Shown piece after piece: positions 17,137-26,320 of a stretch of 60,863 nucleotides of DNA. Position 1 is the stretch's first letter, and every line of letters starts with the position of its first letter. The notes beneath the pieces were generated by a model, which did no database searches, had not been told where the DNA came from, and saw only the letters and a program-made list of their open reading frames with translations. The position numbers were made by a program, and so were the translations under genes. Origin of the DNA: JBBIII01 sp037446575 (GTDB taxonomy: Bacteria > Bacteroidota > Ignavibacteria > UBA10030). The stretch covers positions 1 through 60,863 of the forward strand of contig JBBIII010000006.1 of NCBI GenBank assembly GCA_037446575.1, given 5' to 3'.

Positions 17137-18396
17137 TTGAAATTCCGATCAATTAAAGGCGTAAAAGACATTCTTCCAGATGAAATTAGCAGTTGGCAAA
17201 ATGTTGAATCGGTAATTAGACGCGTTATGAGCTATTTCAACTACTGCGAGATTCGCACACCTATCTTTGAACAGACCAAACTGTTTTCTCGGAGCATCGG
17301 AGAACTTACAGATATAGTCAGTAAAGAGATGTACACATTCATTGACAGAAGCGAAGAAAGCATAACGCTCCGCCCTGAAGGCACGGCGGCGGCAATTCGA
17401 GCATATATTCAAAATAATCTAAGCGAGGTCTCTCCACTTACAAAAATTTATTACATTGGCCCTATGTTTCGCCAAGAGAGACCGCAAGCCGGAAGACTAC
17501 GGCAGTTTCATCAATTCGGCGCCGAAGCCCTCGGCGGTTCTTCTCCCCAGCTTGATGTCGAAATGATGGCAATACCATTAGAAATTTACAAACAATTTGG
17601 CATCGATCAGTTCACATTGAAAATCAATTCAGTCGGCTGTGAAAAATGCAGACCGCAATATAAAAAAATTCTACAAACAGAATTACAAAAAATAATTGAT
17701 AAATTATCAGGGGATAGTAAAAACCGGGTTAGTCAGAATCCATTACGAGTATTAGATTCGAAAGATGAAAATGATCAGAAGCTGACATCTGCAATGCCGT
17801 TAATGATTGATCATTTGTGCGATACTTGCGCGGTTCATTTTGCTTCGGTTCGTTCCCTGCTCGATGCGCTTGATATCGACTATGAAATTAATGGAAGATT
17901 GGTGCGTGGTTTGGACTATTACACAAAAACTGCTTTTGAAATTACAAGCGTTGCTCTCGGTTCACAAGACGCATTAGCAGGCGGCGGCAGATACGATTTG
18001 CTTGTTGAAGAATTAGGCGGCTCGCCCACGCCCGGCGTAGGTTTTGCCTCCGGCATTGAACGATTATTGATGGTTCTTGAAAAATTAAATAAGAAATCAT
18101 TTAAGTCGGAACCCCCTTTGCTTTATTTGGTTGGATTAAACGAAACCGCTCGTATATGGGCATTTATTAAAGCAAATGACCTTCGCCGAAAAGGGATAAT
18201 AACAGAGGTCGATTATTTAGGACGCAGTGTCAAATCTCAAATGCGCGAAGCAAACCGATTAGAAGCAAAGTATGTTATTGTTATTGGCGAAGATGAGTTG
18301 AACCAAAAAAAAGCTAAAATCAAAAACATGAGAACTGGCGAAGAAAGAGATGTGTCATTGGACAATATCTTAATTCCGACTTCTAATGAGAGCTAA
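17137..18396 (+). CDS. hisS: Histidyl-tRNA synthetase
   Basis: Class II aminoacyl-tRNA synthetase charging tRNA-His. 419 residues from a TTG at 17137, chosen because GAAAGGA lies seven bases upstream and the protein then begins LKFRSIKGVKDILPDE as in the family; another TTG at 17113 precedes the ribosome site. Motif 2 is FRQERPQAGRLRQFHQFG. The histidine-specific motifs are LVRGLDYYTKTAFEI and GGGRYDLLVEELGG, motif 3 is GVGFASGIERLLM, and the anticodon-binding domain covers about the last 95 residues. Confidence 0.95.
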   Translation: MKFRSIKGVKDILPDEISSWQNVESVIRRVMSYFNYCEIRTPIFEQTKLFSRSIGELTDIVSKEMYTFIDRSEESITLRPEGTAAAIRAYIQNNLSEVSPLTKIYYIGPMFRQERPQAGRLRQFHQFGAEALGGSSPQLDVEMMAIPLEIYKQFGIDQFTLKINSVGCEKCRPQYKKILQTELQKIIDKLSGDSKNRVSQNPLRVLDSKDENDQKLTSAMPLMIDHLCDTCAVHFASVRSLLDALDIDYEINGRLVRGLDYYTKTAFEITSVALGSQDALAGGGRYDLLVEELGGSPTPGVGFASGIERLLMVLEKLNKKSFKSEPPLLYLVGLNETARIWAFIKANDLRRKGIITEVDYLGRSVKSQMREANRLEAKYVIVIGEDELNQKKAKIKNMRTGEERDVSLDNILIPTSNES

Positions 18397-18787
18397 ACAA
18401 AAACGCGATCCCATCTATACGCTTAATATTTTTCATCATTACGATGAAAAAACAAAAAGAAATGTTATAGTTTTTCTCGTCCAAACAACAAAGATATTTG
18501 TCAGCTTTAGATATGAAATATTATTAGAAGACGAGATTAAAGAGCGCGCAATTATTCTAAAAATCACGGGCTTGCATGCTCCAGAATTACTATTGCCTAA
18601 AACAGGACCCGCGCAAGCAAGACGCGATTATCAAAACTTAATGGGTGAATTTAACCTTACTGTAATAAAGCAAGATAAAACAAGAAACGAATTTTTAATT
18701 CAAATTACACAAGATAACATTGAGGTAAAGAAGAAACCAAAAATACCGTTTATACTTGTTTCAAATGAACCGGTAGAATTATCGTAG
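18386..18787 (+). CDS. Conserved-looking hypothetical protein
   Basis: 133 residues; starts inside the end of hisS with an 11-bp overlap, implying coupled translation. Basic at both ends, with predicted mixed beta/alpha structure: NVIVFLVQTTKIFVSFRYEILLE, then a segment ELLLPKTGPAQARRDYQ, and a Lys-rich tail. No signal peptide or membrane helix. I recognise no family. Its overlap with hisS and closeness to lgt suggest a true gene of this lineage. Confidence 0.65.
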   Translation: MRAKQKRDPIYTLNIFHHYDEKTKRNVIVFLVQTTKIFVSFRYEILLEDEIKERAIILKITGLHAPELLLPKTGPAQARRDYQNLMGEFNLTVIKQDKTRNEFLIQITQDNIEVKKKPKIPFILVSNEPVELS

Positions 18788-18869
18788 TTAATTAGAACTT
18801 TTTGCATTTAACAATTGACTTTCGATACAAACAATTAATACTTAAATATAAAACATATCATTAAAACTT

Positions 18870-19703
18870 ATGTGCCCACGACTTTTTCAAATTGGACCTT
18901 TTACAATCTACGGTTATGGCTTAATGCTTGCACTTGGTTTTATAGTTGGCAGTTATTTATTGAGCAGTGAGTTCAAACGCCGAAAACTTGAGCCAAGTAT
19001 TGCAAATAACATAGTCATAATAGCGTTAATCAGCGGTATAATTGGAGCAAAAATACTATTCATAATAGAAAATTGGAGAGCTTTTGTAATAGACCCATTC
19101 GATTTGATATTCAATCCAGGCGGATTAACTTTTTACGGCGGATTTATACTAGCGGCTTTTTCAGTATATATATATGGTAAAATTAAGGATATCAAATTTC
19201 TTACTATAGGCGATGCAATTGCTCCAGCTTTAATGCTTGGCTACGGAATTGCACGCATTGGCTGCCACTTAGCAGGCGATGGCGATTACGGATTTCCGAC
19301 TACTTTGCCATGGGGAACAGATTATTCAAAAGGAACTTATCCCCCCTCCCTCGCCTTCAGAGATTTCCCGGAAATCACAAGTAAATTTCCAGATGGCATT
19401 GTTCCAAATAATATTCCTTGTCATCCCACCCCTATTTATGAATTTATTATTTGCGCCTTAATGTTTTTGTATCTATGGAAAATAAGGAAGCGTACTGCAC
19501 CGACCGGTAAATTGTTTATGATTTACTTGATACTATCAGGGTTAGAAAGATTTTCGATAGAATTTATACGAATCAATACGAGAATTTTTTTGGGACTAAC
19601 AGAAGCACAAATAATTGCTATTATATTGATTCTAATTGGCACAGTAGGTTTATTGAAACTGCAAAAAGCAACAAAAGTATCGCTAAATAATCAAGATGGA
19701 TAA
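18870..19703 (+). CDS. lgt: Prolipoprotein diacylglyceryl transferase
   Basis: Integral inner-membrane enzyme adding diacylglycerol to the lipobox cysteine, the first step in maturing the several lipoproteins encoded in this window. 277 residues with about seven hydrophobic helices. The N-terminal IYGYGLMLALGFIVG, the GGLTFYGGFI segment, the signature region GYGIARIGCHLAGDGDYG and the C-terminal HPTPIYE and SGLERFSIEFIR agree with the family. The signature cysteine-histidine variant GCHLAGDGDYG is the form I associate with FCB sequences. The stop overlaps rlmB by eight bases. Confidence 0.94.
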   Translation: MCPRLFQIGPFTIYGYGLMLALGFIVGSYLLSSEFKRRKLEPSIANNIVIIALISGIIGAKILFIIENWRAFVIDPFDLIFNPGGLTFYGGFILAAFSVYIYGKIKDIKFLTIGDAIAPALMLGYGIARIGCHLAGDGDYGFPTTLPWGTDYSKGTYPPSLAFRDFPEITSKFPDGIVPNNIPCHPTPIYEFIICALMFLYLWKIRKRTAPTGKLFMIYLILSGLERFSIEFIRINTRIFLGLTEAQIIAIILILIGTVGLLKLQKATKVSLNNQDG

Positions 19704-20433
19704 TTTTATTTTCGGGAAACAACCGGTTCTCGAAGCGCTTAAATCACGTCAGCAAGTTGAATTGATATATATTGTACATGGCGCTTCGGGCAACAACATC
19801 GAACAGATAAAAAAGCTTGCGTTTAATTTTTCTATTCCTACAAAAGAAATTAGCAAAGCGCGCTTAACTGAATTAGCAGGGAATAAACAAACGCAAGGTA
19901 TTATAGCAGTAATTAGAAATTATCGCTATGCCGATGTAGAAGAAATACTTGCAAAAGCAAAACAGAAAAACGAACCGCCATTTATACTAATTTTAGATGA
20001 AATTGAAGATCCGCATAACTTAGGCGCATTAATACGCACTGCTGAATGTGCCGGCGCGCATGGAGTTATAATTCCGTTGCACAAGTCCGCTTCCATTAAT
20101 TCTACTGTAATAAAAACTTCTGCCGGCGCAACCGCGCATATACTAATTGCGCAAGTAATAAATATTGCATCGTTAATAGACGAGTTGAAAAGAAATGGCG
20201 TCTGGATTGTTGGGACAGAAATGAAAAGCGAAAAGCTTTATTACGAACACGACTACAAAGGTCCGCTTGGTATTGTAGTTGGAAATGAAGGAAAAGGCAT
20301 TCGCCGCTTAGTAAAAGATAAGTGCGATTTTTTGGTAAGGATACCGATGCGGGGAAAAATTGAATCGCTCAACGCCTCGGTAGCAGGCGCGTTAGTTATG
20401 TTTGAAGCTGCAAAATGCAGACAGAAAAAATGA
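19696..20433 (+). CDS. rlmB: 23S rRNA 2'-O-methyltransferase, TrmH/SpoU family (RlmB-like)
   Basis: 245 residues. An N-terminal substrate-binding domain (about 1-75: FIFGKQPVLEAL) is followed by the SPOUT knot domain. Family motifs 1-3 are all present: LDEIEDPHNLGALIRTAE, GIVVGNEGKGIR and IPMRGKIESLNASVAGA. RlmB methylates G2251 of 23S rRNA in E. coli; the domain layout matches RlmB, but related tRNA or rRNA methylases share it. Overlaps lgt by eight bases. Confidence 0.88.
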   Translation: MDNFIFGKQPVLEALKSRQQVELIYIVHGASGNNIEQIKKLAFNFSIPTKEISKARLTELAGNKQTQGIIAVIRNYRYADVEEILAKAKQKNEPPFILILDEIEDPHNLGALIRTAECAGAHGVIIPLHKSASINSTVIKTSAGATAHILIAQVINIASLIDELKRNGVWIVGTEMKSEKLYYEHDYKGPLGIVVGNEGKGIRRLVKDKCDFLVRIPMRGKIESLNASVAGALVMFEAAKCRQKK

Positions 20434-20558
20434 TTTGATTTCAGGAACGCCCCAAAAAACTTCACCACACATTTCTTGTACAACCTTTATTCCTCTCAAA
20501 CCGAACTTGGGAACGATAACTTGTTTCTAAAATAAACGTATGTAAATTTAATATCGCA

Positions 20559-21317
20559 ATGCGATGGAAACTTGAACATATATTGAACAAAGAAGGGGGT
20601 GGAATTCTTTTTGAAGATGACTATCTACTTGCGATAAATAAACCGGCAAATTTACTTGCTGTGCCGGATAGATTCGTTAGAGAGAAACTCAATTTATATG
20701 ATCTACTCAAAGAGACATTTGGTTCCATCTATATTGTTCATAGAATTGATAAAGAAACCAGTGGAGTAATATTATTTGCAAAAACGCCGGAAACTCATGC
20801 GTTTTTAAATAATGCATTTGAGCAAAGACAGGTCGAAAAAATATACTATGCAATAATAAGTGGGAACCCAAAAAATTCTACAGGAAAAATTGACCTACCT
20901 ATATCAGTCGATAACTATGATTTAAAGAAAATGAAAATAGATATAGTAATTGGAAAGGAATCAGTTACAGAATATAAAACGATTGAACAGTTCGATGGGT
21001 ATGCATTGATTGAAGCGAAACCTCTTTCGGGACGTACGCATCAGATACGCATACATCTGAGCGCAATTGGACTACCGATACTTGCCGATCCGCTGTATGG
21101 CATTGGAAACAGATTCTATCTTTCGGAAATTAAACATAACTATCGAAAAAGGGGGGAAGAAAAGCCGCTGTTAGAAAGAACCGCATTACATGCATACTCC
21201 ACAAAATTTATACATCCAATAATGCAAAAAAAAATAATTGTGGAAGCAAAGATACCAAAGGATTTTGATGCCGTTTTGAAAGCTCTAAGGAAATATAAAC
21301 CGGGAGACAACTACTAA
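20559..21317 (+). CDS. RluA-family RNA pseudouridine synthase
   Basis: 252 residues, without an S4 domain. The catalytic Asp sits in IVHRIDKETSGVILFAKT (about residues 64-81), and the second motif PLSGRTHQIRIHLSAIGLPI and ADPLYG are clear. It isomerises uridine to pseudouridine in rRNA or tRNA; which site cannot be told from sequence. The gene converges on the YCF48-type gene, with a single base between the two stop codons, so the two transcripts must overlap at their 3' ends. Confidence 0.92.
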   Translation: MRWKLEHILNKEGGGILFEDDYLLAINKPANLLAVPDRFVREKLNLYDLLKETFGSIYIVHRIDKETSGVILFAKTPETHAFLNNAFEQRQVEKIYYAIISGNPKNSTGKIDLPISVDNYDLKKMKIDIVIGKESVTEYKTIEQFDGYALIEAKPLSGRTHQIRIHLSAIGLPILADPLYGIGNRFYLSEIKHNYRKRGEEKPLLERTALHAYSTKFIHPIMQKKIIVEAKIPKDFDAVLKALRKYKPGDNY

Positions 21318-21318
21318 T

Positions 21319-23202
21319 TTAATTAATCGTAAGTCCAAATAACGATAAAGGAAAATTCGTATCGATTTTTGTCCACGTAGCGCCTCCGTTGTTAGTTCTT
21401 AAAATCACTCCCCCGGCTCCAACTATTATACCCCTCTTATCGTCGAAAAATTGGATAGAGCGTAAGTCTAACGTAATATTGCTTCTTATAATATTCCAAT
21501 TTTCTCCGCCGTTCTGTGTGCGTAAAATTAAACCCTCTGCTCCTACAACTATTCCATTTGAATTATCGAAAAAGTGAGAATCAAATAATTCCTTAGATGT
21601 GCCGGAAGATTGTATTTTCCATGTTATCCCATTATCTAATGAGCGTAATATTATTCCATCTGCGCCAAATACTAAGTATACAGAGTTTTGAAGCATCATA
21701 GCCGAATTTAACCAACTTGATGTACCACTATTCTGCTGAACCCAAGTATTTCCTGAGTTTGTAGTAATGAGTATTGTTCCCATAGCTCCGACTGCAATTC
21801 CTGTTTTACTATCCAAAAATTCAATATGGCGCAAATGACTCATAACTACAGATGTAATTCTTGACCACGTAATCCCTCCGTTTGATGTTCTAAGCATTAC
21901 ACCATATTCACCTACTGCAAATCCTGAATCGATAGTTGTAAAAAAAGATTTTAATATTGGTCGAGTTATTGTACTTATTTGTGATAACCAAGTTAGACCA
22001 GCATCAGTTGAGCGCAAAATTGTTCCCCCATTTCCAACAGCAACAATTATCTGTGGACTAAGCGCCTTAACAGACATTAACGCATTATCTGTTTTTACAG
22101 TAATTTTACTCCAAGTTTCTCCGAAATTCTTAGATTGAATAACAATTCCATTAGCTCCTACAGCAGTAGCAATATTGCTTTTCTTAAATTGGAATGGACT
22201 GCTTGTTACAGCAACGCTCGGAACAGGGGGCTTTTCTATTGTGATAGCCGCATTATTCCAACTGACTGCGCCATCAGTAGAATAAATAATTGTCTGTCTT
22301 TCTCCAACAGCGATTCCAATTTTTGAATTAATAAATGCCGTCGCAAGAAGTGTAGTGCGAAACACATTTGCCTGACGTTGCCAATTTGTCCCTCTTGAAC
22401 TTGATGTAAGCGTATTTCCTAAATTTCCAACAGCTATTGAAAAATCTCCAGCGGGAAACGAAACACTGAAAAGCGCTTGCATAATGCCGCTCGGCTCCAA
22501 TGTCCAATTTACTCCTCCATTTGTAGTACTAAGAATTGTTCCATTTTCACCAACAATAATACCATTATAGGGTCCGTTAAACGACACAGAGTAGAAATTA
22601 TATGGAATAAATGAAGACGATAGATTTGTCCAATTTACGCCTCCATTTGTAGTTCGCAAAATTGTTCCTCTATCTCCAACAACAACGCCCAACGAATTAT
22701 TAATGAAACTAGAATTGTTTAGCGAAAGACTTACACCGCTTGGTTGTATTCTCCAGGTTTTTCCGCTATCGATTGAGCGAAAGATTACGCCAAAATCTCC
22801 CGTAATAATACCAAATGAAGCGCCGCTAAAATGAATTGAGCGAAATGTCATTATGGTATCAACTATTTCCGTACTCCAGGTTTTTCCGCCATCAATTGTT
22901 TTAAGAATAATTCCTTTATCGCCAACCGCAAAACCCTTTGAAGCGTTTATAAAATCCACACCGAACAACGAAGTCTTTATATTATTAACTTGTGGATTGA
23001 CTATCCATTTAGCGCCTCTATCTGTCGAATAAGCTATTGTTCCGTTATCGCCAACTGCAAAAGCTTTATTCGGATCGGCATAAGTGACCGCTCTAAAAGA
23101 AGACTCTTCAAGCGATACCTTTTGAGACAAGGCTATGTCTAATTCAATGTTCCAAATCGAAACAATAATTACAAATAAAATAGTTTTGCTCAATGGTTTC
23201 AT
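21319..23202 (-). CDS. Secreted YCF48/BNR-type beta-propeller protein
   Basis: 627 residues. A signal peptide (MKPLSKTILFVIIVSIW.. to about residue 27) precedes 14 tandem repeats of about 42 residues, each with a core like AVGDNGTI..STDRGAKW, IVGENGTILSTTNGGVNW or AVGNGGTILRSTDAGLTW. Fourteen units would fit two seven-bladed propellers. This is the YCF48/photosystem-II-assembly-factor-like repeat common in non-photosynthetic FCB exported proteins, so the photosystem name carries no function here. The start overlaps the ruvB stop as ATGA. No type IX sorting tail is visible. Confidence 0.9.
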   Translation of the reverse strand: MKPLSKTILFVIIVSIWNIELDIALSQKVSLEESSFRAVTYADPNKAFAVGDNGTIAYSTDRGAKWIVNPQVNNIKTSLFGVDFINASKGFAVGDKGIILKTIDGGKTWSTEIVDTIMTFRSIHFSGASFGIITGDFGVIFRSIDSGKTWRIQPSGVSLSLNNSSFINNSLGVVVGDRGTILRTTNGGVNWTNLSSSFIPYNFYSVSFNGPYNGIIVGENGTILSTTNGGVNWTLEPSGIMQALFSVSFPAGDFSIAVGNLGNTLTSSSRGTNWQRQANVFRTTLLATAFINSKIGIAVGERQTIIYSTDGAVSWNNAAITIEKPPVPSVAVTSSPFQFKKSNIATAVGANGIVIQSKNFGETWSKITVKTDNALMSVKALSPQIIVAVGNGGTILRSTDAGLTWLSQISTITRPILKSFFTTIDSGFAVGEYGVMLRTSNGGITWSRITSVVMSHLRHIEFLDSKTGIAVGAMGTILITTNSGNTWVQQNSGTSSWLNSAMMLQNSVYLVFGADGIILRSLDNGITWKIQSSGTSKELFDSHFFDNSNGIVVGAEGLILRTQNGGENWNIIRSNITLDLRSIQFFDDKRGIIVGAGGVILRTNNGGATWTKIDTNFPLSLFGLTIN

Positions 23203-24257
23203 ATTTTTTCGCCGAATTCAAGTTGAGAAAGATTAATGGATTTACTTTTAGATGGTTTCCCAAAATGAGCAAACGCCAAGCCAGTTGCTTCGCGCCCTCG
23301 AGCCGTACGTTTTAAAAATCCTTCTTGTATAAGATAAGGTTCATATACTTCTTCTAAAGTTCCTGCCTCTTCTCCAACAACAACCGCAAGCGTTCCAATT
23401 CCAACTGGTCCGCCATTATATTTATCTATAATGGCGTGCAAAATTCTTTTATCCATTTCATCAAACCCGTGCTCATCTACCTCTAATGCTTTAAGAGCGA
23501 AGACTGCAACTTCTTTTGTTATTACGCCACGATAATGAGAAAGTCTCGCATCTGCTTGCGCAAAATCGCGACATCGCCTTAAAAGCCGATTTGCTATCCG
23601 AGGCGTTCCACGAGATCTTTTTGCAATTTCTAATATAGCATCTTGTTCAATTGCGATTGATAGAATTACAGCTGAACGATTAAGTATTCGTTCTAATTGA
23701 TTATGATCATAGTAATCGAGCCGGTTAGATATTCCAAAACGCGAGCGTAACGGCGAACTAAGCAACCCAGCACGCGTAGTTGCACCAACAAGCGTGAATG
23801 GCTGAACGTTTAACTGAATTGTCTTAGCTCCTGGTCCGCTATCAATTACTATATCTACACGAAAATCTTCCATTGCAGAATAAAGAAATTCTTCAATCTT
23901 TGCAGGCACGCGGTGAATTTCATCTATAAATAATACTTCATATTTTTCGAGCGATGTAAGTATTCCGGCAAGATCGCCTGGTTTTTCGAGAGCCGGACCT
24001 GATGTCATTTTTATTCCTTTGCCCATTTCATTGGAAATTATATGCGCAAGTGTCGTCTTCCCAAGTCCGGGCGGGCCCGTGAGTAAAACGTGGTCAAGAG
24101 CTTCATTTCGTTGACAAGCCGCAGTTATAAATACATTCAAATTTTCTACAATTTTTTCTTGTCCAACAAATTCAGTTAAAATTTTTGGGCGTAATGTCTG
24201 GTCGAAGTCGATTTCGTCCTCTTGACGTTCAGGTCGTATTAAATCATCCTGCCTCAT
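23199..24257 (-). CDS. ruvB: Holliday junction branch migration ATPase RuvB
   Basis: Hexameric AAA+ motor that drives branch migration with RuvA. 352 residues from ATG 24257, which makes the N-terminus MRQDDLIRP.. align with the family; in-frame starts at 24281 (ATG) and 24293 (TTG) would add 8 or 12 residues. Walker A is LLTGPPGLGKTTLA, Walker B is VLFIDEIHR, sensor 1 is TLVGATTRAGLLSSPLRSRFG, and a C-terminal winged helix covers about the last 75 residues (EGFLKRTARGREAT). Part of a ruvC-ruvA-ruvB-YCF48 run. Confidence 0.96.
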   Translation of the reverse strand: MRQDDLIRPERQEDEIDFDQTLRPKILTEFVGQEKIVENLNVFITAACQRNEALDHVLLTGPPGLGKTTLAHIISNEMGKGIKMTSGPALEKPGDLAGILTSLEKYEVLFIDEIHRVPAKIEEFLYSAMEDFRVDIVIDSGPGAKTIQLNVQPFTLVGATTRAGLLSSPLRSRFGISNRLDYYDHNQLERILNRSAVILSIAIEQDAILEIAKRSRGTPRIANRLLRRCRDFAQADARLSHYRGVITKEVAVFALKALEVDEHGFDEMDKRILHAIIDKYNGGPVGIGTLAVVVGEEAGTLEEVYEPYLIQEGFLKRTARGREATGLAFAHFGKPSKSKSINLSQLEFGEKI

Positions 24258-24324
24258 ATCAGCAAAATTATGAAGAACCATAGAGAATTGCAATAAGAAT
24301 CTAATTTTTTGCGCTTTTTTATTT

Positions 24325-24927
24325 CTACTTGATGTTTATCTGTTTAAGCGCTCGCTTAATTAGCTCTTCTAAGGTAAGTTTTACGCTCTGCGCCTCCTTT
24401 ATGACAAGCCGTATAGACTTTTCCGCCAATTGTTGGTTATATCCGAGCGATATTAACGCTTGAAGCGCTTCATTACGGATTTCAGGAGTCGTTGCTCCAT
24501 TTTGCTCTTCAGTCTCCTCAAGAGACTTCGCTACTTTATCTCGTAATTCTAAAACCAACCTTTCGGCTGTCTTCCTCCCAATGCCTGGAACGGTAGTTAA
24601 TGCGCTAATATTTCCATTCACTATATTTGTTTTAAGTTCTGCTACATTCATGCCAGATAATATGCTTTGAGCTATTTTCGGTCCAATGCCAGATATCGAT
24701 ATTAAAAGTTTAAATAATCTCCGCTCTTCTTCAGTATAGAAGCCGTACAATTGCAATACATCTTCTCTTACATGCAAATACGTAAGAAGAGTTATATTCG
24801 AGTTTAATTCGCCTATTTTTTCAAATGTTGAGATTGGAATGCTTACGTTATAGCCGATACCGTTGACTTCGATAAGAAGTTCCGTCGGATTTTTAATTTT
24901 CAGAATACCGCTAATCGATGCAATCAT
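24325..24927 (-). CDS. ruvA: Holliday junction binding protein RuvA
   Basis: Tetrameric Holliday-junction clamp for RuvB. 200 residues from ATG 24927, which overlaps the ruvC stop as ATGA; a longer upstream frame is only a reading-frame extension into ruvC. The OB-fold N-terminus is MIASISGILKIKNPTELLIEVNGIGY. Two helix-hairpin-helix elements follow (LLISISGIGPKIAQSIL and LTTVPGIGRKTAERLVLEL), and domain III (ALQALISLGYNQQLAEKSI) binds RuvB. Confidence 0.95.
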   Translation of the reverse strand: MIASISGILKIKNPTELLIEVNGIGYNVSIPISTFEKIGELNSNITLLTYLHVREDVLQLYGFYTEEERRLFKLLISISGIGPKIAQSILSGMNVAELKTNIVNGNISALTTVPGIGRKTAERLVLELRDKVAKSLEETEEQNGATTPEIRNEALQALISLGYNQQLAEKSIRLVIKEAQSVKLTLEELIKRALKQINIK

Positions 24928-25502
24928 TTTTTCCTGCTCACTATTCTTTCTGGATGAGAATATACAAAATCTGACCAACTACGATGCTTTTTTGATGTTG
25001 ATTTGAATTTATGTTTGGAGGTCGACTTTCCCCCAATTATGCGAAATGAATGACATAACGCAACTGCTAATGCGTCTGTAGAATCAAAGTATTTGGGAAT
25101 TGAAGATAACTTTAAGTGTGACTTTACCATAAACTGAACTTGATTTTTATTGGCGGCTCCATTGCCAACAACAGCTTTTTTAACTTCGCGGGGAGAGTAT
25201 TCAGTTGTTGGAATTTGAAAATTTACTGCCGCTAATATTGCAACCCCGCGGGCATGTCCAATTTTTAAAGCTGATTGCGCGTTCTTTCCGTAAAATGCTG
25301 TTTCAATTGCAAATTCATCCGGATGGTATTTATTTATTACTTCTATAAGTTTATCATAAATTTTTTTTAGCCGGACAGGCATAAATTCGCGGCTCGAATT
25401 CATAATAACATCGTAATCAATAACTGAATAGCGCCCTTTTTCAAAACCGATAACGCCATATCCTGTAATCAATGTGCCTGGGTCTACACCGAGTATTATC
25501 AT
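24924..25502 (-). CDS. ruvC: Holliday junction resolvase RuvC
   Basis: Dimeric RNase-H-fold endonuclease that cuts Holliday junctions after RuvAB migration. 192 residues. The acidic catalytic residues are visible in MIILGVDPGTLITGYG (first Asp), AIETAFYGKNAQSALK (Glu) and DSTDALAVALCH (Asp pair). The C-terminal 25 residues (GKSTSKHKFKSTSKKHRSW..) are a Lys/Ser-rich tail longer than in E. coli RuvC. Its ATGA overlap with ruvA implies coupled translation; yebC lies about 50 bp upstream. Confidence 0.95.
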   Translation of the reverse strand: MIILGVDPGTLITGYGVIGFEKGRYSVIDYDVIMNSSREFMPVRLKKIYDKLIEVINKYHPDEFAIETAFYGKNAQSALKIGHARGVAILAAVNFQIPTTEYSPREVKKAVVGNGAANKNQVQFMVKSHLKLSSIPKYFDSTDALAVALCHSFRIIGGKSTSKHKFKSTSKKHRSWSDFVYSHPERIVSRKK

Positions 25503-25552
25503 ATCGACAAGTCTATTGTAAATTGTATAGGTAAATTAATATAATTAATTTA

Positions 25553-26308
25553 CTAATGTCCACTTCCTATTCTAGCTAATTCTTTTTCATCAATATCGAA
25601 ATTGGAGTGAAGTTTTTGGACATCATCATGTTCTTCGAGCGCTTCCATTAATTTTAAAAGATTTTCCGCGTCCTTCCCTTCGATCTTAACAATTGTATCG
25701 GCAACTAAGTGAATTTCAGCAGATTCAATTTTAATATTTTTCGATTCAATAGCTTGCTTAACTTGTTCAAAACTTTCTGGAGTGCAAATGACGCTATATT
25801 CATCATTCTCGATTTTCATGTCATCCGCGCTTGCATCTAAAATTAATGCAAGCAAATCATCTTCAGTTACTGCTGATTTGAGAACATGAATAATTCCGCG
25901 TTTATGAAATTGAAAGGCAACAGAACCAGCTGTAGCAATTTTTCCGTGATTACGTTCAAGTATATGCCGAAGGTCTGAAACAGTTCTATTTTTGTTATCC
26001 GTAACTGTTTCAATAATTATCGCTACTCCGCCCGGTCCATAAACTTCATAAATTGCATCTTCATAATTTACACCCGGAAGTTCGCCGGTGCCTTTTTGTA
26101 TCGCCCGCTTGATATTATCTGCAGGCATATTGTTTGCTTTAGCTTTATCTATTGCAAGGCGCAAACGGGCGTTACCGTTCGGATCACCACCCCCCATTTT
26201 TGCGGCGATTGTAATTTCTTTTATAATTTGTGTAAAAATTTTTCCGCGCCGCGCATCCGTAACAGCTTTTTTTCGCTTGATTGTTGACCACTTGCTATGA
26301 CCAGACAT
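25553..26308 (-). CDS. yebC: YebC/PmpR-family protein
   Basis: 251 residues, normal for the family. Starts MSGHSKWSTIKRKKAVTDARRG and keeps MGGGDPNGNARLRLAID and YGPGGVAIIIETVTDNKNRT. YebC proteins have been described both as transcription regulators (PmpR) and as translation factors relieving stalling at proline stretches, like mitochondrial TACO1. AAGGAAG lies seven bases before the ATG. It is next to ruvC, a very common arrangement. Confidence 0.95.
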   Translation of the reverse strand: MSGHSKWSTIKRKKAVTDARRGKIFTQIIKEITIAAKMGGGDPNGNARLRLAIDKAKANNMPADNIKRAIQKGTGELPGVNYEDAIYEVYGPGGVAIIIETVTDNKNRTVSDLRHILERNHGKIATAGSVAFQFHKRGIIHVLKSAVTEDDLLALILDASADDMKIENDEYSVICTPESFEQVKQAIESKNIKIESAEIHLVADTIVKIEGKDAENLLKLMEALEEHDDVQKLHSNFDIDEKELARIGSGH

Positions 26309-26320
26309 AGCTTACTTCCT

